A stretch of 64,000 nucleotides of DNA from Methylomonas fluvii (GCF_014850975.1 NZ_JACXST010000002.1:992001-1056000); one strand, 5' to 3'; numbered from the stretch's first letter, positions 1-7,723 are shown. Made by a program: numbers and translations. The notes: generated by a model not told the origin, from the letters alone.

Positions 1-768
1 TTGCACATGAATTTTTATGAACAATTCATGTGCCAAAACAATTCGATCATCGAACAACAATATCCAAGGCTTGATGACAGTTACCCAAGCACCATAAGGA
101 ATGACAAAAACACTTATCAATAATGTCAAATCGCGCGTTGTCACGGACCTGGGTGCCGATAACGATAGCCATCCACCATAGGCAATTAACACAGCGAGTC
201 CGCCAATTGTCAGCAACCAACCTAATACAACCCATACATGCCACCGACGCAATTCGATTTGTCCGTTCCGAAACAACCACCTCACTATCCAACTAGGTTG
301 TACCTCACCCAATTCAGTCATCTGATAGTTGGCTTTCAACTCGGCTGCGATGCTGTTGTCTACCCAATCCTTATCGATAGCGCTATCATCTTCCATGACT
401 TCTGGTACCCGCTCGGCTTTGATATAAAACGTGGTGAGTTTTCCCGGACCGCCCTTTGTACTTTTTCGTTCCGGTTTCGGGTAATGCGGTAGCCCGCGTT
501 TACGAGCAAACTCTATAATTTGCCCCTCGCGAGTTTCGCAATATTTTTTCAAGAAACCCGGCCAATCAATCCACTTTTTCGGATCCGTACTTCCTATCGA
601 GTCTCCAACGGCAGCGACGATTTCTTCGGCTGTGAACCGTCGTTTCGACTCATCGAAATCCGCCTTCTTTAACGATTCCTGGGCTAACGCACGCAATATG
701 CGGTGGCCTTTTTCATCGCTTGGCTCGCTATTCAACCAATCGATCAAGCATTGAATTACCTCGCGCAT
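1..768 (-). CDS. Hypothetical membrane protein, C-terminus cut by window edge
   Basis: An open frame of 256 codons runs leftward from an ATG at 768 and leaves the window without a stop, so the C-terminus is missing. I translated it directly. The first ~165 residues are soluble and charged (KKADFDESKRRFTAEEI; a KPERKSTKGGPGK basic patch near residue 105). They are followed by two hydrophobic segments around residues 182-200 and 215-235. I do not recognise the family. The start is chosen because ATG at 768 is the first ATG in frame; the frame stays open upstream to about 920 with only TTG alternatives. A 23-codon ORF with a strong ribosome binding site (756..827) overlaps the start. The gene points away from the FlhDC-like cluster and probably belongs to the same integrated element. 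Confidence 0.7.
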   Translation of the reverse strand, partial: MREVIQCLIDWLNSEPSDEKGHRILRALAQESLKKADFDESKRRFTAEEIVAAVGDSIGSTDPKKWIDWPGFLKKYCETREGQIIEFARKRGLPHYPKPERKSTKGGPGKLTTFYIKAERVPEVMEDDSAIDKDWVDNSIAAELKANYQMTELGEVQPSWIVRWLFRNGQIELRRWHVWVVLGWLLTIGGLAVLIAYGGWLSLSAPRSVTTRDLTLLISVFVIPYGAWVTVIKPWILLFDDRIVLAHELFIKIHVQ

Positions 769-827
769 AAACCACCCCAAACCAGGTAACCGGTAGTTGC
801 AGTCTGGTTTGCGCTTTGTCGATTCAT
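756..827 (-). CDS. Possible 23-aa leader peptide overlapping the next gene
   Basis: An ATG at 827 is preceded by a clear GGAGG and opens a 23-residue frame (MNRQSANQTATTGYLVWGGL, then CAR) whose stop at 756-758 lies just past the ATG (768) of the membrane protein gene. The downstream gene itself has only a weak GGGGTGG before its ATG. The layout fits translational coupling: ribosomes finishing the short frame would restart at 768. The alternative is that the membrane protein starts further upstream at a TTG and the short frame is chance. Confidence 0.35.
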   Translation of the reverse strand: MNRQSANQTATTGYLVWGGLCAR

Positions 828-1194
828 AACAATGTCCTCCATAACAATTCAAGCTTTGGGTAATACCGAAATGATTTTTAACTATCTGAATTTTATTGGT
901 GTACCAGAAAAAGCACCTTCAGCAACAGCAAGCAACGCTGGAAGCCGGAACGAGAGTATAAGAGTTTCGGAATCATTCAATGGATTCATGTACTCGTTTT
1001 ACGTTTCCGCATTGATCTGGCGGTCCAGTTCGGAAAAAAGAACGTTACGACCATTAATCATTAACTGCTGCAATAAAGTGCCATCAAGGCTTCCAGAGGT
1101 TTGTGACCCAAAACAGGTCACCTTGCGAACGGGACATTTGTGCTTTGACCTCCTAGCATATCGACAACAGCCATTAATCAACTAAGAGGCGTCT
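828..1194. other. Intergenic region between divergent transcripts
   Basis: This gap separates the leftward membrane protein from the rightward flhD-like gene and should contain both promoters. Short open frames exist on both strands, but none has convincing composition. One minus-strand AGGAGG at about 1150 precedes only a 17-codon frame. I see no recognisable operator. Confidence 0.5.
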
Positions 1195-1488
1195 ATGTCA
1201 ACACTGGATGAAGATCTTGCCCGGTTAAATTTCGAATATCTCATGCTAGCCCGGGAATGCGCCCGTAGCAACCCGGCAGAAACAGCATGGCGATTTGGCT
1301 TGGATAAAAACCGTATAGAAAAACTGGCGGACATGACACTGGAACACCTTCGAGATCAAGCTGAAAGTAGCCGAGCGGTTATTCAACTGTTGCCGGTCTT
1401 CGTTCCAAGTGGCGTCTCCATGAGCACCTACGTGGATTTACTTCAACCCTTCATGCCGGAGTGGACCGATGAAAACAGTGCGATTTAA
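1195..1488 (+). CDS. FlhD-like transcriptional activator subunit
   Basis: A 97-residue protein with the FlhD layout. An N-terminal segment LARLNFEYLMLARECAR matches the FlhD dimer helix (E. coli has LSYLLLAQ there). It is followed by a helix-rich region with WRFGLDKN and LADMTLEHLRDQAES, matching the FlhD FRLGINEE...LTLPQMVKLAE region. FlhD works as a hetero-oligomer with FlhC to bind DNA and recruit RNA polymerase. An AAGAGG ribosome site precedes ATG 1195, and the gene overlaps the flhC-like gene by 20 nt, so the two subunits are translationally coupled. No flagellar gene is nearby. In ICEs and IncC plasmids such pairs (SetDC, AcaDC) switch on conjugation genes, and the tRNA-adjacent context favours that role by inference. 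Confidence 0.8.
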   Translation: MSTLDEDLARLNFEYLMLARECARSNPAETAWRFGLDKNRIEKLADMTLEHLRDQAESSRAVIQLLPVFVPSGVSMSTYVDLLQPFMPEWTDENSAI

Positions 1489-2062
1489 AAAGGCATCGAA
1501 TTTTGCCAACCACTTGGTTTTAGCTGAGCAATTGATCCAGCTTGGCGCTCGCCCTCCTATTGTGAGTCAACTTTGTCGATTGTCTCGGCAGCAGAGTATC
1601 GACTTGTATAAATCAGTAAAAGGATGCCCACCCAAACAAGGCATGCTTCCTCATGATCACCAATGGGTTATTCAGTCCACCTGCCGTAATATTCACGCGT
1701 CGCTATTTTTAGGCATTCTCGATGATATTCGGCGTCGATTATCAATTCAGCAATCTTCAGCACAGGTATTGGTTGACGCCTATAGCATTTATAAAAACAT
1801 CGTATCAAACATATTCATCGAGCCTAAAGGAATATCTCTTGGAGCAAAACAGTTCTCGTTAGACATAAACAGAGCATGGTCTTTAATCAGCATGCTCTTG
1901 GCCGGCGATTTGATATTCACTGTTTGCGCATGTTGCAGAGCACGCTTTCTCAGCATGATTCACCCTAATGCAACCTTTAGCCAGTGCCCAATCTGCACTG
2001 TTTGGACTGATCGTTCGGGACGACGACGCTGGGTTTCTGCAAAGTCCAAAAAACCGATTTGA
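1469..2062 (+). CDS. FlhC-like transcriptional activator subunit
   Basis: A 197-residue protein matching FlhC end to end. AEQLIQLGARPPIVSQLCRLSR is the FlhC N-terminal DNA-binding region, followed by IDLYKSVKGCPPKQGMLP (E. coli LIKLYKELRGSPPPKGMLP) and a central helical region with NRAWSLISMLLAGDL. The C-terminal zinc site is intact, with Cys pairs in VCACCRARF and QCPICT. FlhC binds DNA with its zinc domain in complex with FlhD. A GGAG lies just upstream of ATG 1469, inside the end of the flhD-like frame. The basic C-terminal tail (RSGRRRWVSAKSKK) is typical. Probably a mobile-element activator rather than the flagellar regulator, since its partner and neighbours are non-flagellar. Confidence 0.85.
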   Translation: MKTVRFKKASNFANHLVLAEQLIQLGARPPIVSQLCRLSRQQSIDLYKSVKGCPPKQGMLPHDHQWVIQSTCRNIHASLFLGILDDIRRRLSIQQSSAQVLVDAYSIYKNIVSNIFIEPKGISLGAKQFSLDINRAWSLISMLLAGDLIFTVCACCRARFLSMIHPNATFSQCPICTVWTDRSGRRRWVSAKSKKPI

Positions 2063-2112
2063 TTACATCACTCAGCCTGGAGACCATCCATACGCTACTA
2101 AGGAGAAGTCGC

Positions 2113-2706
2113 ATGCATATTGCTGTCATTACAGCCACTGAATCCCAAATACCTCAGCCCGTTCATGGCAAAAATCTGGCTCGGCTCGCACGCGAGTGCT
2201 TTGCCAATCAGCAGATATTGACCATTGATTTTAAGGACGTCAAGACAATTACCCAGGGATTCTTTCAGGAATTATTTTTTCCTTTGATTACTGAGTTTGG
2301 CGCCGATTATTTGAAATCGAAACTTATAGTCATTAACTTGAGTGACACAAATAAAATCCAAATGCAATCTGCATTCAAAAGCTTGGACGACTATTTCGAT
2401 AAACTTTCATCGATCAATCACCAAGGGTGCGACGAAGAGATTTACACGATGAATCAAACTTGGTTGATCAAGGCCAGAGAAATCGCGCGGGAAAATCCAG
2501 TATTGACAGAGTTAGTGCTGGGGATAACGGATGACACCATGCGAACAGCACTCGGTCATTTGTCCTTGGAGGACATTCAGTTCATCGCTCGCTCCAATTG
2601 GCTTTGCTTCACTCCTCGGTTTTCCAGTCAGTTCCTGATGAACATAAATAAGGAACAACCGCCGATAGTGGAGGCCATGCTCGGTTTAACCGGTTCTATA
2701 TGCTGA
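2113..2706 (+). CDS. STAS-like (DUF4325) domain fused to an FlhD-like domain
   Basis: The frame is open from a TTG at 2059, but ATG 2113 has AAGGAG at good spacing, giving 197 residues. Residues 1-95 resemble the STAS-like DUF4325 domain: GKNLARLAREC, the core strand ILTIDFKDVKTITQGFFQE and then LIVINLSD. Residues ~113-185 resemble FlhD: WLIKAREIARENPVLTELVLGITDD and LGHLSLEDIQFIARSNW match the FlhD subunit upstream. An in-frame ATG at 2449 (residue 113) could yield the FlhD-like part alone. STAS-like domains usually carry protein interaction or signal input, so this could gate the activator. I know of no described FlhD with this fusion. It is followed directly by the second flhC-like gene. 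Domain calls are from motif recognition only. Confidence 0.65.
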   Translation: MHIAVITATESQIPQPVHGKNLARLARECFANQQILTIDFKDVKTITQGFFQELFFPLITEFGADYLKSKLIVINLSDTNKIQMQSAFKSLDDYFDKLSSINHQGCDEEIYTMNQTWLIKAREIARENPVLTELVLGITDDTMRTALGHLSLEDIQFIARSNWLCFTPRFSSQFLMNINKEQPPIVEAMLGLTGSIC

Positions 2707-2717
2707 GAGGGTGGTCT

Positions 2718-3185
2718 ATGCTGAAAAAATATCAACAGCAAACGTTAGCCATTGAATTGCTGAAACGCCATGCCAGGGTGAAAATCGTGCATCAAGTGAC
2801 CGGCATTCCCATCAAGCCATTAAGGCAAACCTATCGACAATTGCATGGTCGTTCTCCTACCCCAGGTTCAATCAAGTTTTCAACACGCGGGTTGACTGGA
2901 AGTAGACGCAAATATAAAGACGTTACGCTGTTTGCGGTTTGCTATCGGGTGGCCGCGAGTAAGTTGGCCGATGATCAAATTCAAGCAGTGATAACCGCCT
3001 TTGATGCCTATAAACATTCCTACCCATTCGGAAACCTTGATTTTTCAGCGGCGTGGGTTGTGTCTGAGGACATTAAGGATAAAAAAGTGCAGGTCTCAAT
3101 ATGTCCACATTGTCGTGCTTGGGTACTGTTGAATGCAAGAGAAGACCTGGTTGAACGATGTGGCGTATGTAACAACTATTTGTAA
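2718..3185 (+). CDS. Second FlhC-like activator subunit
   Basis: A 155-residue FlhC-like protein. It shows the N-terminal LAIELLKRHARVKIVHQVTGIPIKPLRQTYRQLHG region (compare LIKLYKELRG in FlhC), then SPTPG, a central helical segment and a C-terminal zinc site with Cys pairs in ISICPHCRAW and RCGVCNNY. It is shorter than the first copy (197) and diverged from it, so the two pairs are not a recent duplication. ATG 2718 is chosen because AGAGGGTGG precedes it; ATG 2700 overlaps the previous stop and is an alternative. It probably pairs with the STAS-FlhD protein just upstream. Confidence 0.75.
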   Translation: MLKKYQQQTLAIELLKRHARVKIVHQVTGIPIKPLRQTYRQLHGRSPTPGSIKFSTRGLTGSRRKYKDVTLFAVCYRVAASKLADDQIQAVITAFDAYKHSYPFGNLDFSAAWVVSEDIKDKKVQVSICPHCRAWVLLNAREDLVERCGVCNNYL

Positions 3186-3197
3186 TCAGGTTATCCA

Positions 3198-3422
3198 GTG
3201 AATATTGAATCCGAGCAAAATTCGACGGCAAAAGAAAAGGAATTCCTGAAAATTAACGACATGGTTGAAAAATTGGGCGTGACTCGGACCCAATTTTGGC
3301 GAATGAGGAAGGCAGGTGAGGTTCCTCCACCGGTAATTCGAAATCCACAAATGTGGCTTGCAAGCCAAATTAAAGAATTTTATGAAAGGAGGGTAAAAAA
3401 AGAAGATGTCGGAACACTTTGA
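3198..3422 (+). CDS. AlpA-like excisionase-type DNA-binding regulator
   Basis: A 74-residue protein starting at GTG 3198. It has the AlpA / MerR-like winged-helix pattern: FLKINDMVEKLGVTRTQFWRM, then RKAGEVPPPVI, MWLASQIKEFYERR. AlpA-type proteins act as excisionase or integrase regulators in prophages and integrative elements. It is the last gene before the tRNA cluster, which is the usual place for such a gene next to an attachment site. No integrase lies between it and the tRNA; one would be expected at the other end of the element, outside the window. An internal ATG at 3261 would delete the N-terminal tail. Confidence 0.7.
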   Translation: MNIESEQNSTAKEKEFLKINDMVEKLGVTRTQFWRMRKAGEVPPPVIRNPQMWLASQIKEFYERRVKKEDVGTL

Positions 3423-3546
3423 TGCTTTACAACTGCATTCAAACCTTATTTGTCGTTTGGTGCCGTATATTTTTCGATCAAACACGAAATTTTTTTAGGA
3501 TTTGAGTGAAAAACAAAGTGACCATAAAAGTGACCACGCAATAAAA

Positions 3547-3576
3547 AAGGGCTTAGACATTTCTGTCTAAGCCCTT
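3547..3576 (-). terminator. Rho-independent terminator of the tRNA cluster
   Basis: A perfect 13-bp inverted repeat (arms 3547-3559 and 3564-3576, loop TTTC) is followed on the minus strand by a T-run at 3541-3546. It sits just past the tRNA-Asn 3' end and ends the leftward tRNA transcript. Confidence 0.85.
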
Positions 3577-3584
3577 GATTTATT

Positions 3585-3660
3585 TGGCTCCCCCGGACGG
3601 GCTCGAACCGCCGACCTAGTGATTAACAGTCACCCGCTCTACCGACTGAGCTACAGGGGA
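3585..3660 (-). tRNA. tRNA-Asn (GTT)
   Basis: A complete 76-nt cloverleaf on the minus strand. The acceptor begins TCCCCTG at 3660, the D-loop has AGCTCAGTCGGTAGAG, the anticodon loop reads CTGTTAA (anticodon GTT), the T-loop has GGTTCGAGCC, and CCA is encoded. Its 3' half faces the accessory region, the usual geometry for integration into a tRNA gene. Confidence 0.95.
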
Positions 3661-3683
3661 TTAATTTCGGTAATTTACTCAAA

Positions 3684-3760
3684 TGGCGCGCCCGGAGAGA
3701 TTCGAACTCCCGACCGCACGGTTCGTAGCCGTGTACTCTATCCAGCTGAGCTACGGGCGC
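3684..3760 (-). tRNA. tRNA-Arg (ACG)
   Basis: A 77-nt cloverleaf starting GCGCCCGTAGCTCAG at 3760. The anticodon loop CTACGAA gives ACG, the T-loop has GTTCGAATC, and the CCA end is encoded. Read in the same direction as the flanking tRNA-Asn and tRNA-Ser, so probably one transcript. Confidence 0.95.
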
Positions 3761-3816
3761 TTATCTGAGCCGCTTATTGTCTTATTTTTGCTATTCTTTG
3801 TCAAACTTTAATTTAG

Positions 3817-3907
3817 TGGCGGAGAGAGAGGGATTCGAACCCTCGATGCGCTTTTGGCACATACTCCCTTAGCAGGGGAGCGCCTTCGGCCTCTCGGCCA
3901 TCTCTCC
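3817..3907 (-). tRNA. tRNA-Ser (GCT)
   Basis: A 91-nt class II tRNA starting GGAGAGATGGCCGAGAGG at 3907. The anticodon loop CTGCTAA gives GCT. A long variable arm (GTATGTGCC...GGCGC type) is present and CCA is encoded. It lies 10 nt from the csrA stop, so csrA and the tRNAs may be cotranscribed. Confidence 0.95.
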
Positions 3908-3917
3908 TATAACTTAT

Positions 3918-4109
3918 TCAGCCTTCCGTACTCCCTGCTTCAGACTGCTCTTTCTTAATTCTCTCGTAGATTTCTTCCCTATGAACAGATATATCTTTTG
4001 GTGCGTTTACACCAATTCTAACTTGATTTCCTTTTACCCCGAGAACTGTAACAGTCACATCGTCACCAATCATCAAGGTCTCTCCTACTCTACGAGTCAA
4101 GATAAGCAT
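3918..4109 (-). CDS. csrA: Carbon storage regulator CsrA
   Basis: A 63-residue CsrA/RsmA. It starts [18 protein letters not shown] and carries the RNA-contact residues L4 and R44 (in [11 protein letters not shown]). CsrA is a homodimer that binds GGA-containing hairpins in mRNA leaders to repress translation and alter mRNA stability, and is itself titrated by small RNAs. Full length, no lesion. It is followed on the same strand by the tRNA-Ser, tRNA-Arg, tRNA-Asn genes, a csrA-tRNA order common in gammaproteobacteria. Confidence 0.97.
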   Translation of the reverse strand: MLILTRRVGETLMIGDDVTVTVLGVKGNQVRIGVNAPKDISVHREEIYERIKKEQSEAGSTEG

Positions 4110-4270
4110 ACTATCTCCCTACACTATTAATGCGCTTTGTTACTGCAACATACTCGAACCGACGATTATATCCGTTTTTGAGAAAAAATAAAGATATATT
4201 TGCTATCCGTAAAGAAAAGCACACGAACAGCTACGACGTCAGAATAAACAAATTCGTGCCTTTTTCTGGA

Positions 4271-4462
4271 CTATCCCTTAGACAACCACTCGTGGCGCAT
4301 TGCATCCAGACTCTGCATCAACTCATCTAATGCTTTAACCGATTCCTTGTGCAAAGGATGAGCATGGTTGTGAACCGGGTGCTTGGTGTCGTTCATTAGT
4401 TCATCAATGAAACGCTCTGCCTCCATAATATCTTGTGGAAGCGAATCTGATTTTTCGGCCAT
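4271..4462 (-). CDS. Small hypothetical protein, 63 aa
   Basis: A short acidic, histidine-containing protein (MAEKSDSLPQDIMEAERFID; then HPVHNHAHPLHKES; C-terminal LDELMQSLDAMRHEWLSKG). It appears helical and soluble, with no signal peptide or TM. I do not recognise the family. Amino-acid composition looks protein-like, and the gene sits between csrA and an upstream terminator on the same strand. The ribosome site is weak. Confidence 0.55.
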   Translation of the reverse strand: MAEKSDSLPQDIMEAERFIDELMNDTKHPVHNHAHPLHKESVKALDELMQSLDAMRHEWLSKG

Positions 4463-4497
4463 CTGAATAACAAACAGGTTTATGGTAATTTGCGCAT

Positions 4498-4628
4498 AAA
4501 AAAGCCCACGATTAAGTGGGCTTCGTCCGGTGTTATTTTTATGTTTTTTGGACGCCTGATATCTGTGATAGCAGGTTAATAGCTTGCGCTTTTATTATTG
4601 TTGTACCGTTACACGGTCGCATTCCCTC
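4498..4628 (-). ncRNA. Candidate FNR-activated small RNA, about 130 nt
   Basis: On the minus strand, an FNR-type palindrome (4660-4673) is followed by a -10-like TATCTT at 4640-4635 and, ~128 nt later, by a rho-independent terminator. The terminator has arms 4502-4509 and 4516-4523 and a run of six U at the end. With a start near 4626 the palindrome is centred close to -41.5, the class II FNR position. The body has a small hairpin (ACCGT / ACGGT) and long A/U-rich single-stranded stretches, as in Hfq-binding sRNAs. No convincing protein gene occupies this strand here; a 27-codon frame inside it (4539..4622, with GGGAGG just upstream) is the alternative. Comparable known RNAs are E. coli FnrS and neisserial AniS. 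Inferred, not homology-based. Confidence 0.5.
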
Positions 4629-4659
4629 CCCCAAAAGATACGAAGCTTTTCGGCTCGTA

Positions 4660-4673
4660 TTGACCTAAGTCAA
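4660..4673 (-). promoter_or_regulatory. FNR/CRP-family palindrome
   Basis: TTGACCTAAGTCAA is a perfect palindrome matching the FNR consensus TTGAT-N4-ATCAA except for the fifth base of each half (C/G). Its spacing to the TATCTT box on the minus strand suits class II activation of the small RNA candidate. Confidence 0.55.
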
Positions 4674-5292
4674 GGTGGGCGCATTCTAGTGCACTTAAAT
4701 CGCTTTGTCCAGAAAAAGTGCGACGATTTGTCGCAACCTTAAAACACCGACATATCAAGGCTTTCGGCAATCGGCCAAACAGATGGGTTTTTAGCGTTAT
4801 CATTCTCCGCGCCGTCACCTTCTGGCTGGTCGGCCAGTCGCGTTTCGATGAGTTAGGGTTCCGCAAAAAAGCAACATAGCCCGCATCCGGCTTCCAAACA
4901 CTAAATCGACGCGAGATACCAATAATCCCTAAAGCCGGGTTATGATTTGTCGTCGAATCCCGATATTGAGCAAAGTACATATTCGGCAACACAAAGCCAG
5001 CGGGTTCCAACACCGGACTGAACGTCCGGATACTCGTCGCTTTAGCTTAAATCCCCAGGATTCGTCATTCCAGAAAATGGCAGCCGCTAGACCGCGCAGC
5101 GAACTCGTTACAGCCGCTTGCTTTATAAACCCACCTTTCGTAAGTCGGAATAGCTCGAAAATAGTGATCACTGCCTGTCGATGCTCTTATCCCGGCAGGC
5201 ATGATGGAGTTTGTGATTTAAGGGATGTGGCTAATCTGGATTTTTTACATTAAACCTGCTGTCTCGCAGCTTATTAAAACAACGGAACAACC
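4674..5292. other. Intergenic region without recognisable gene
   Basis: Open frames up to 134 codons occur here on both strands but have biased, low-quality composition (runs of Arg, Cys and Ser), no ribosome sites and no recognisable domains. I see no RNA gene or mobile element. The rightmost part should contain the promoter of the PhnA-like gene. Confidence 0.5.
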
Positions 5293-5634
5293 ATGAACGA
5301 TTTACCTAACTGCCCAAAATGCGGCTCCGAATACACCTACAACGACGGCACCATGAATATTTGCCCGGATTGCGCCCACGAATGGTCAGCCGATGCCGCT
5401 GGTGACAGCGAAGAGGAGACGAAAGTAGTCAAGGACGCCAACGGCAACCTGCTGCAAGACGGCGACACCGTCACCGTGATTAAAGACTTGAAAGTGAAAG
5501 GATCTTCACTCGTTGTCAAAGTCGGCACCCGCGTTAAAAACATTCGCCTGGTGGACGGCGACCACGATATAGACTGCAAAATCGACGGCATCGGCGCGAT
5601 GAAGTTGAAATCCGAATTTGTGAAAAAAGTCTGA
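5293..5634 (+). CDS. yjdM: PhnA/YjdM-family zinc-ribbon protein
   Basis: A 113-residue YjdM (formerly PhnA) protein. The N-terminal zinc ribbon has Cys pairs [10 protein letters not shown] and ICPDCAHEW, followed by an acidic linker and the C-terminal PhnA domain ([57 protein letters not shown]). Full length for the family. Despite the old name, the family is not a phosphonoacetate hydrolase and its function is unclear. It stands alone between two long intergenic gaps. Confidence 0.93.
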   Translation: MNDLPNCPKCGSEYTYNDGTMNICPDCAHEWSADAAGDSEEETKVVKDANGNLLQDGDTVTVIKDLKVKGSSLVVKVGTRVKNIRLVDGDHDIDCKIDGIGAMKLKSEFVKKV

Positions 5635-6168
5635 TCCCGTCTACTAATCGCAAGGCGCATGTGGCTCTATTAACCCGGCCCTAAATACCGTTCGCCTTAA
5701 TAGTTCATCGAAGGGCGCACCCGCCAGGGCTTCGTCGCGCTCAGGACGAACGGAACACCCTTGGTAAAAAGGGCCGGCTTGCTAAGATGATTGAACGTCA
5801 GCCACCCGCGACTCACAGACATCCGCCGAAGCGGCCTGAAACCGCTTCGGCGGCTCATTCTGCATTCCCGGCAAACAGCGGGATTGAATACTTTCACATA
5901 ATGGGTGCTATCATATGGCCCGTGCAACGCTGCACCTTCTGCCCCCTTCAACAACGACGTTGGAAATAGGCTGATTCAACTTCAGCTAAGCGATTTACTC
6001 GTCTGTTGTGCCTTGCCTTCGCTCGTTTCAGGACACCCACACTTCATGAGTAAATAAGCCCTTTCAAGGGGAGCAATAGCTTGTGCATGCAAGCTACTTG
6101 ATACGAATTTCCGGCGCTCAACACCGCAATCGAAATTCATTTTGTCCTCCACTTTTCAAAGGTAAGTT
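5635..6168. other. Intergenic region with strong hairpins upstream of narK
   Basis: No gene is supported here. A perfect 12-bp inverted repeat (arms 5823-5834 and 5842-5853, 7-nt loop) could act as a terminator-like or REP element. Nearer narK, a 7-bp inverted repeat (arms TAGCTTG 6079-6085 and CAAGCTA 6092-6098, 6-nt loop) lies in the probable leader, followed by a half FNR-like site TTGATACGAAT at 6100-6110. These could serve nitrate- or oxygen-responsive control, but the loop does not match the known ANTAR hexaloop pattern. Confidence 0.4.
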
Positions 6169-7644
6169 ATGTCCTCGAGCAAACTCAATCTTTTTAGCTT
6201 TACCGGCAAAATGCAGATTTTGCACATGAGCTGGCTGGCGTTTTTTATTAGCTTTGTGGTGTGGTTCAACCATGCACCGCTCATGTTGGCGATTGCCGAG
6301 AGCCTTAAACTCAGCCAAGCCGAAATTAAAACCATCTTGATATTAAACGTGGCGTTGACCATCCCGTCGCGGATTGCGATTGGGATTTTGGTGGATAAAT
6401 TTGGCCCCAAACGCACCTACTCAAGCTTATTGGCAATCGGCAGCATTCCCTGCTTCATGTTCGCCACCGCCGATGACTTTCAACAATTGGCCCTGGCGAG
6501 ATTTTTAATGGGTTTCGTCGGCGCCGGCTTTGTCATCGGAATCCGTATGGTCGGCGAATGGTTCCCGGCCAGACAACTGGGTGTTGCCGAAGGCATCTAC
6601 GGCGGCTGGGGCAATTTCGGCTCAGCCGCTGCCGCCATCGCCTTACCGTCCTTGGCCTTGGCAATTGGTGGCGAAAACGGCTGGCGTTATGCGATTGCCT
6701 GCACCGGCATCGTGGCTTTGCTCTATTCGGTGATTTATTTTTTCAGCGTCAGCGATACGCCCAAAGGTTCGACGTATTTCAAACCCAAGAAAGCCGGCGC
6801 CATGGAAGTCACCAGCATCTGGGATCTGTTTTTCTACATCCTGATGACCATTCCCTTGTATGCAGCGTTAAGTTTGCTGACCTGGAAACTGTCGCCAACC
6901 GGCATGAAGCTGTTATCCGGTGATGCCACCATCGGCCTTTACATCGGGATCTGGCTATTGTTTCTCTACAACTTGTACAAAATCGTGCACGTTAATCAGG
7001 AACATCTCACCCAACCTATTGAGCCGATACACCAATACAAGTTTAAGCAAGTCGCCATTCTGGATCTGGCATACCTGGTGACCTTTGGCTCAGAACTCGC
7101 AGTCGTCTCCATGCTGCCGCTGTTTTTCCACGAAACCTTCAAACAGACCGGCATCACCCCAGTGCAAGCAGGCCTGTTGGCATCCAGCTTCGCGTTCATG
7201 AATCTAGTCGCCCGGCCTGGCGGCGGCTGGCTGAGCGATAAGTACGGGCGCAAATTGTCGCTGAGTGTTTGCGTGATCGGTTGCGCACTAGGCTATGCCG
7301 CCATGTCGCAAATCAATTCGGCATGGCCGATTGCCCTGGCGTTTGCCGTGACCTTTTTGTGTTCATTTTTCGTGCAAGCGGGATGCGGTGCAGTGTACGC
7401 GATGGTGCCATTGATCAAACGCCGCATGACCGGGCAAATCGCCGGCATGGTCGGCGCTTACGGCAATGTGGGCGGGGTCACCTTTCTGACGGTCTTGTCT
7501 TTCGTCACACCGGAAGCCTTTTTTCTCACCATCGCCGGTACCGCTGTGGTTGTCGCACTGGCAGTGCAATTTATCGAGGAACCCGCCGGCCACATGGCCG
7601 AAGTGATGGAAGACGGCACCGTAGCCATGATCGAAGTGGTTTAA
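6169..7644 (+). CDS. narK: Nitrate/nitrite transporter, NarK/NNP family
   Basis: A 491-residue MFS protein with about 12 TM helices. The MFS loop motif appears twice ([10 protein letters not shown] and [10 protein letters not shown]). The nitrate signatures of the NNP family are present: [20 protein letters not shown] with GGWGNFGSA, and [18 protein letters not shown]. It moves nitrate (and possibly nitrite) across the inner membrane. The region between the two halves (residues ~200-290) contains extra hydrophobic segments, somewhat longer than minimal NarK. AAAGG precedes the ATG. It is followed by a 95-aa protein and a PP2C-kinase fusion on the same strand, a pairing I associate with nitrate assimilation clusters. 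No nitrate or nitrite reductase gene is in the window. Confidence 0.9.
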   Translation: MSSSKLNLFSFTGKMQILHMSWLAFFISFVVWFNHAPLMLAIAESLKLSQAEIKTILILNVALTIPSRIAIGILVDKFGPKRTYSSLLAIGSIPCFMFATADDFQQLALARFLMGFVGAGFVIGIRMVGEWFPARQLGVAEGIYGGWGNFGSAAAAIALPSLALAIGGENGWRYAIACTGIVALLYSVIYFFSVSDTPKGSTYFKPKKAGAMEVTSIWDLFFYILMTIPLYAALSLLTWKLSPTGMKLLSGDATIGLYIGIWLLFLYNLYKIVHVNQEHLTQPIEPIHQYKFKQVAILDLAYLVTFGSELAVVSMLPLFFHETFKQTGITPVQAGLLASSFAFMNLVARPGGGWLSDKYGRKLSLSVCVIGCALGYAAMSQINSAWPIALAFAVTFLCSFFVQAGCGAVYAMVPLIKRRMTGQIAGMVGAYGNVGGVTFLTVLSFVTPEAFFLTIAGTAVVVALAVQFIEEPAGHMAEVMEDGTVAMIEVV

Positions 7645-7723
7645 CCAAAAGAGCATCCCTTCTGGCGTCTGCCGAAGTATTGTTGTAGCAATTTTTAATA
7701 TTTAGTTATTTAGAGGAATACCG

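Noticed and set aside
832..1185. 117-codon plus-strand frame before the first flhD-like gene
   Set aside because: Composition is Arg/Ser/Leu biased without domain character, no ribosome site, and it overlaps short frames on the other strand.
4539..4622. 27-codon frame with GGGAGG inside the small RNA candidate
   Set aside because: Placed right at the inferred transcript start and not recognisable; kept only as an alternative to the RNA reading.
4609..5013. 134-codon minus-strand frame
   Set aside because: It runs through the FNR-like palindrome and -10 box, has no recognisable domain, and its composition looks like translated intergenic DNA.
6079..6098. ANTAR-type antiterminator hairpin in the narK leader
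   Set aside because: The loop has six bases, but positions 1 and 4 are not A and G, and no second matching hairpin is evident.
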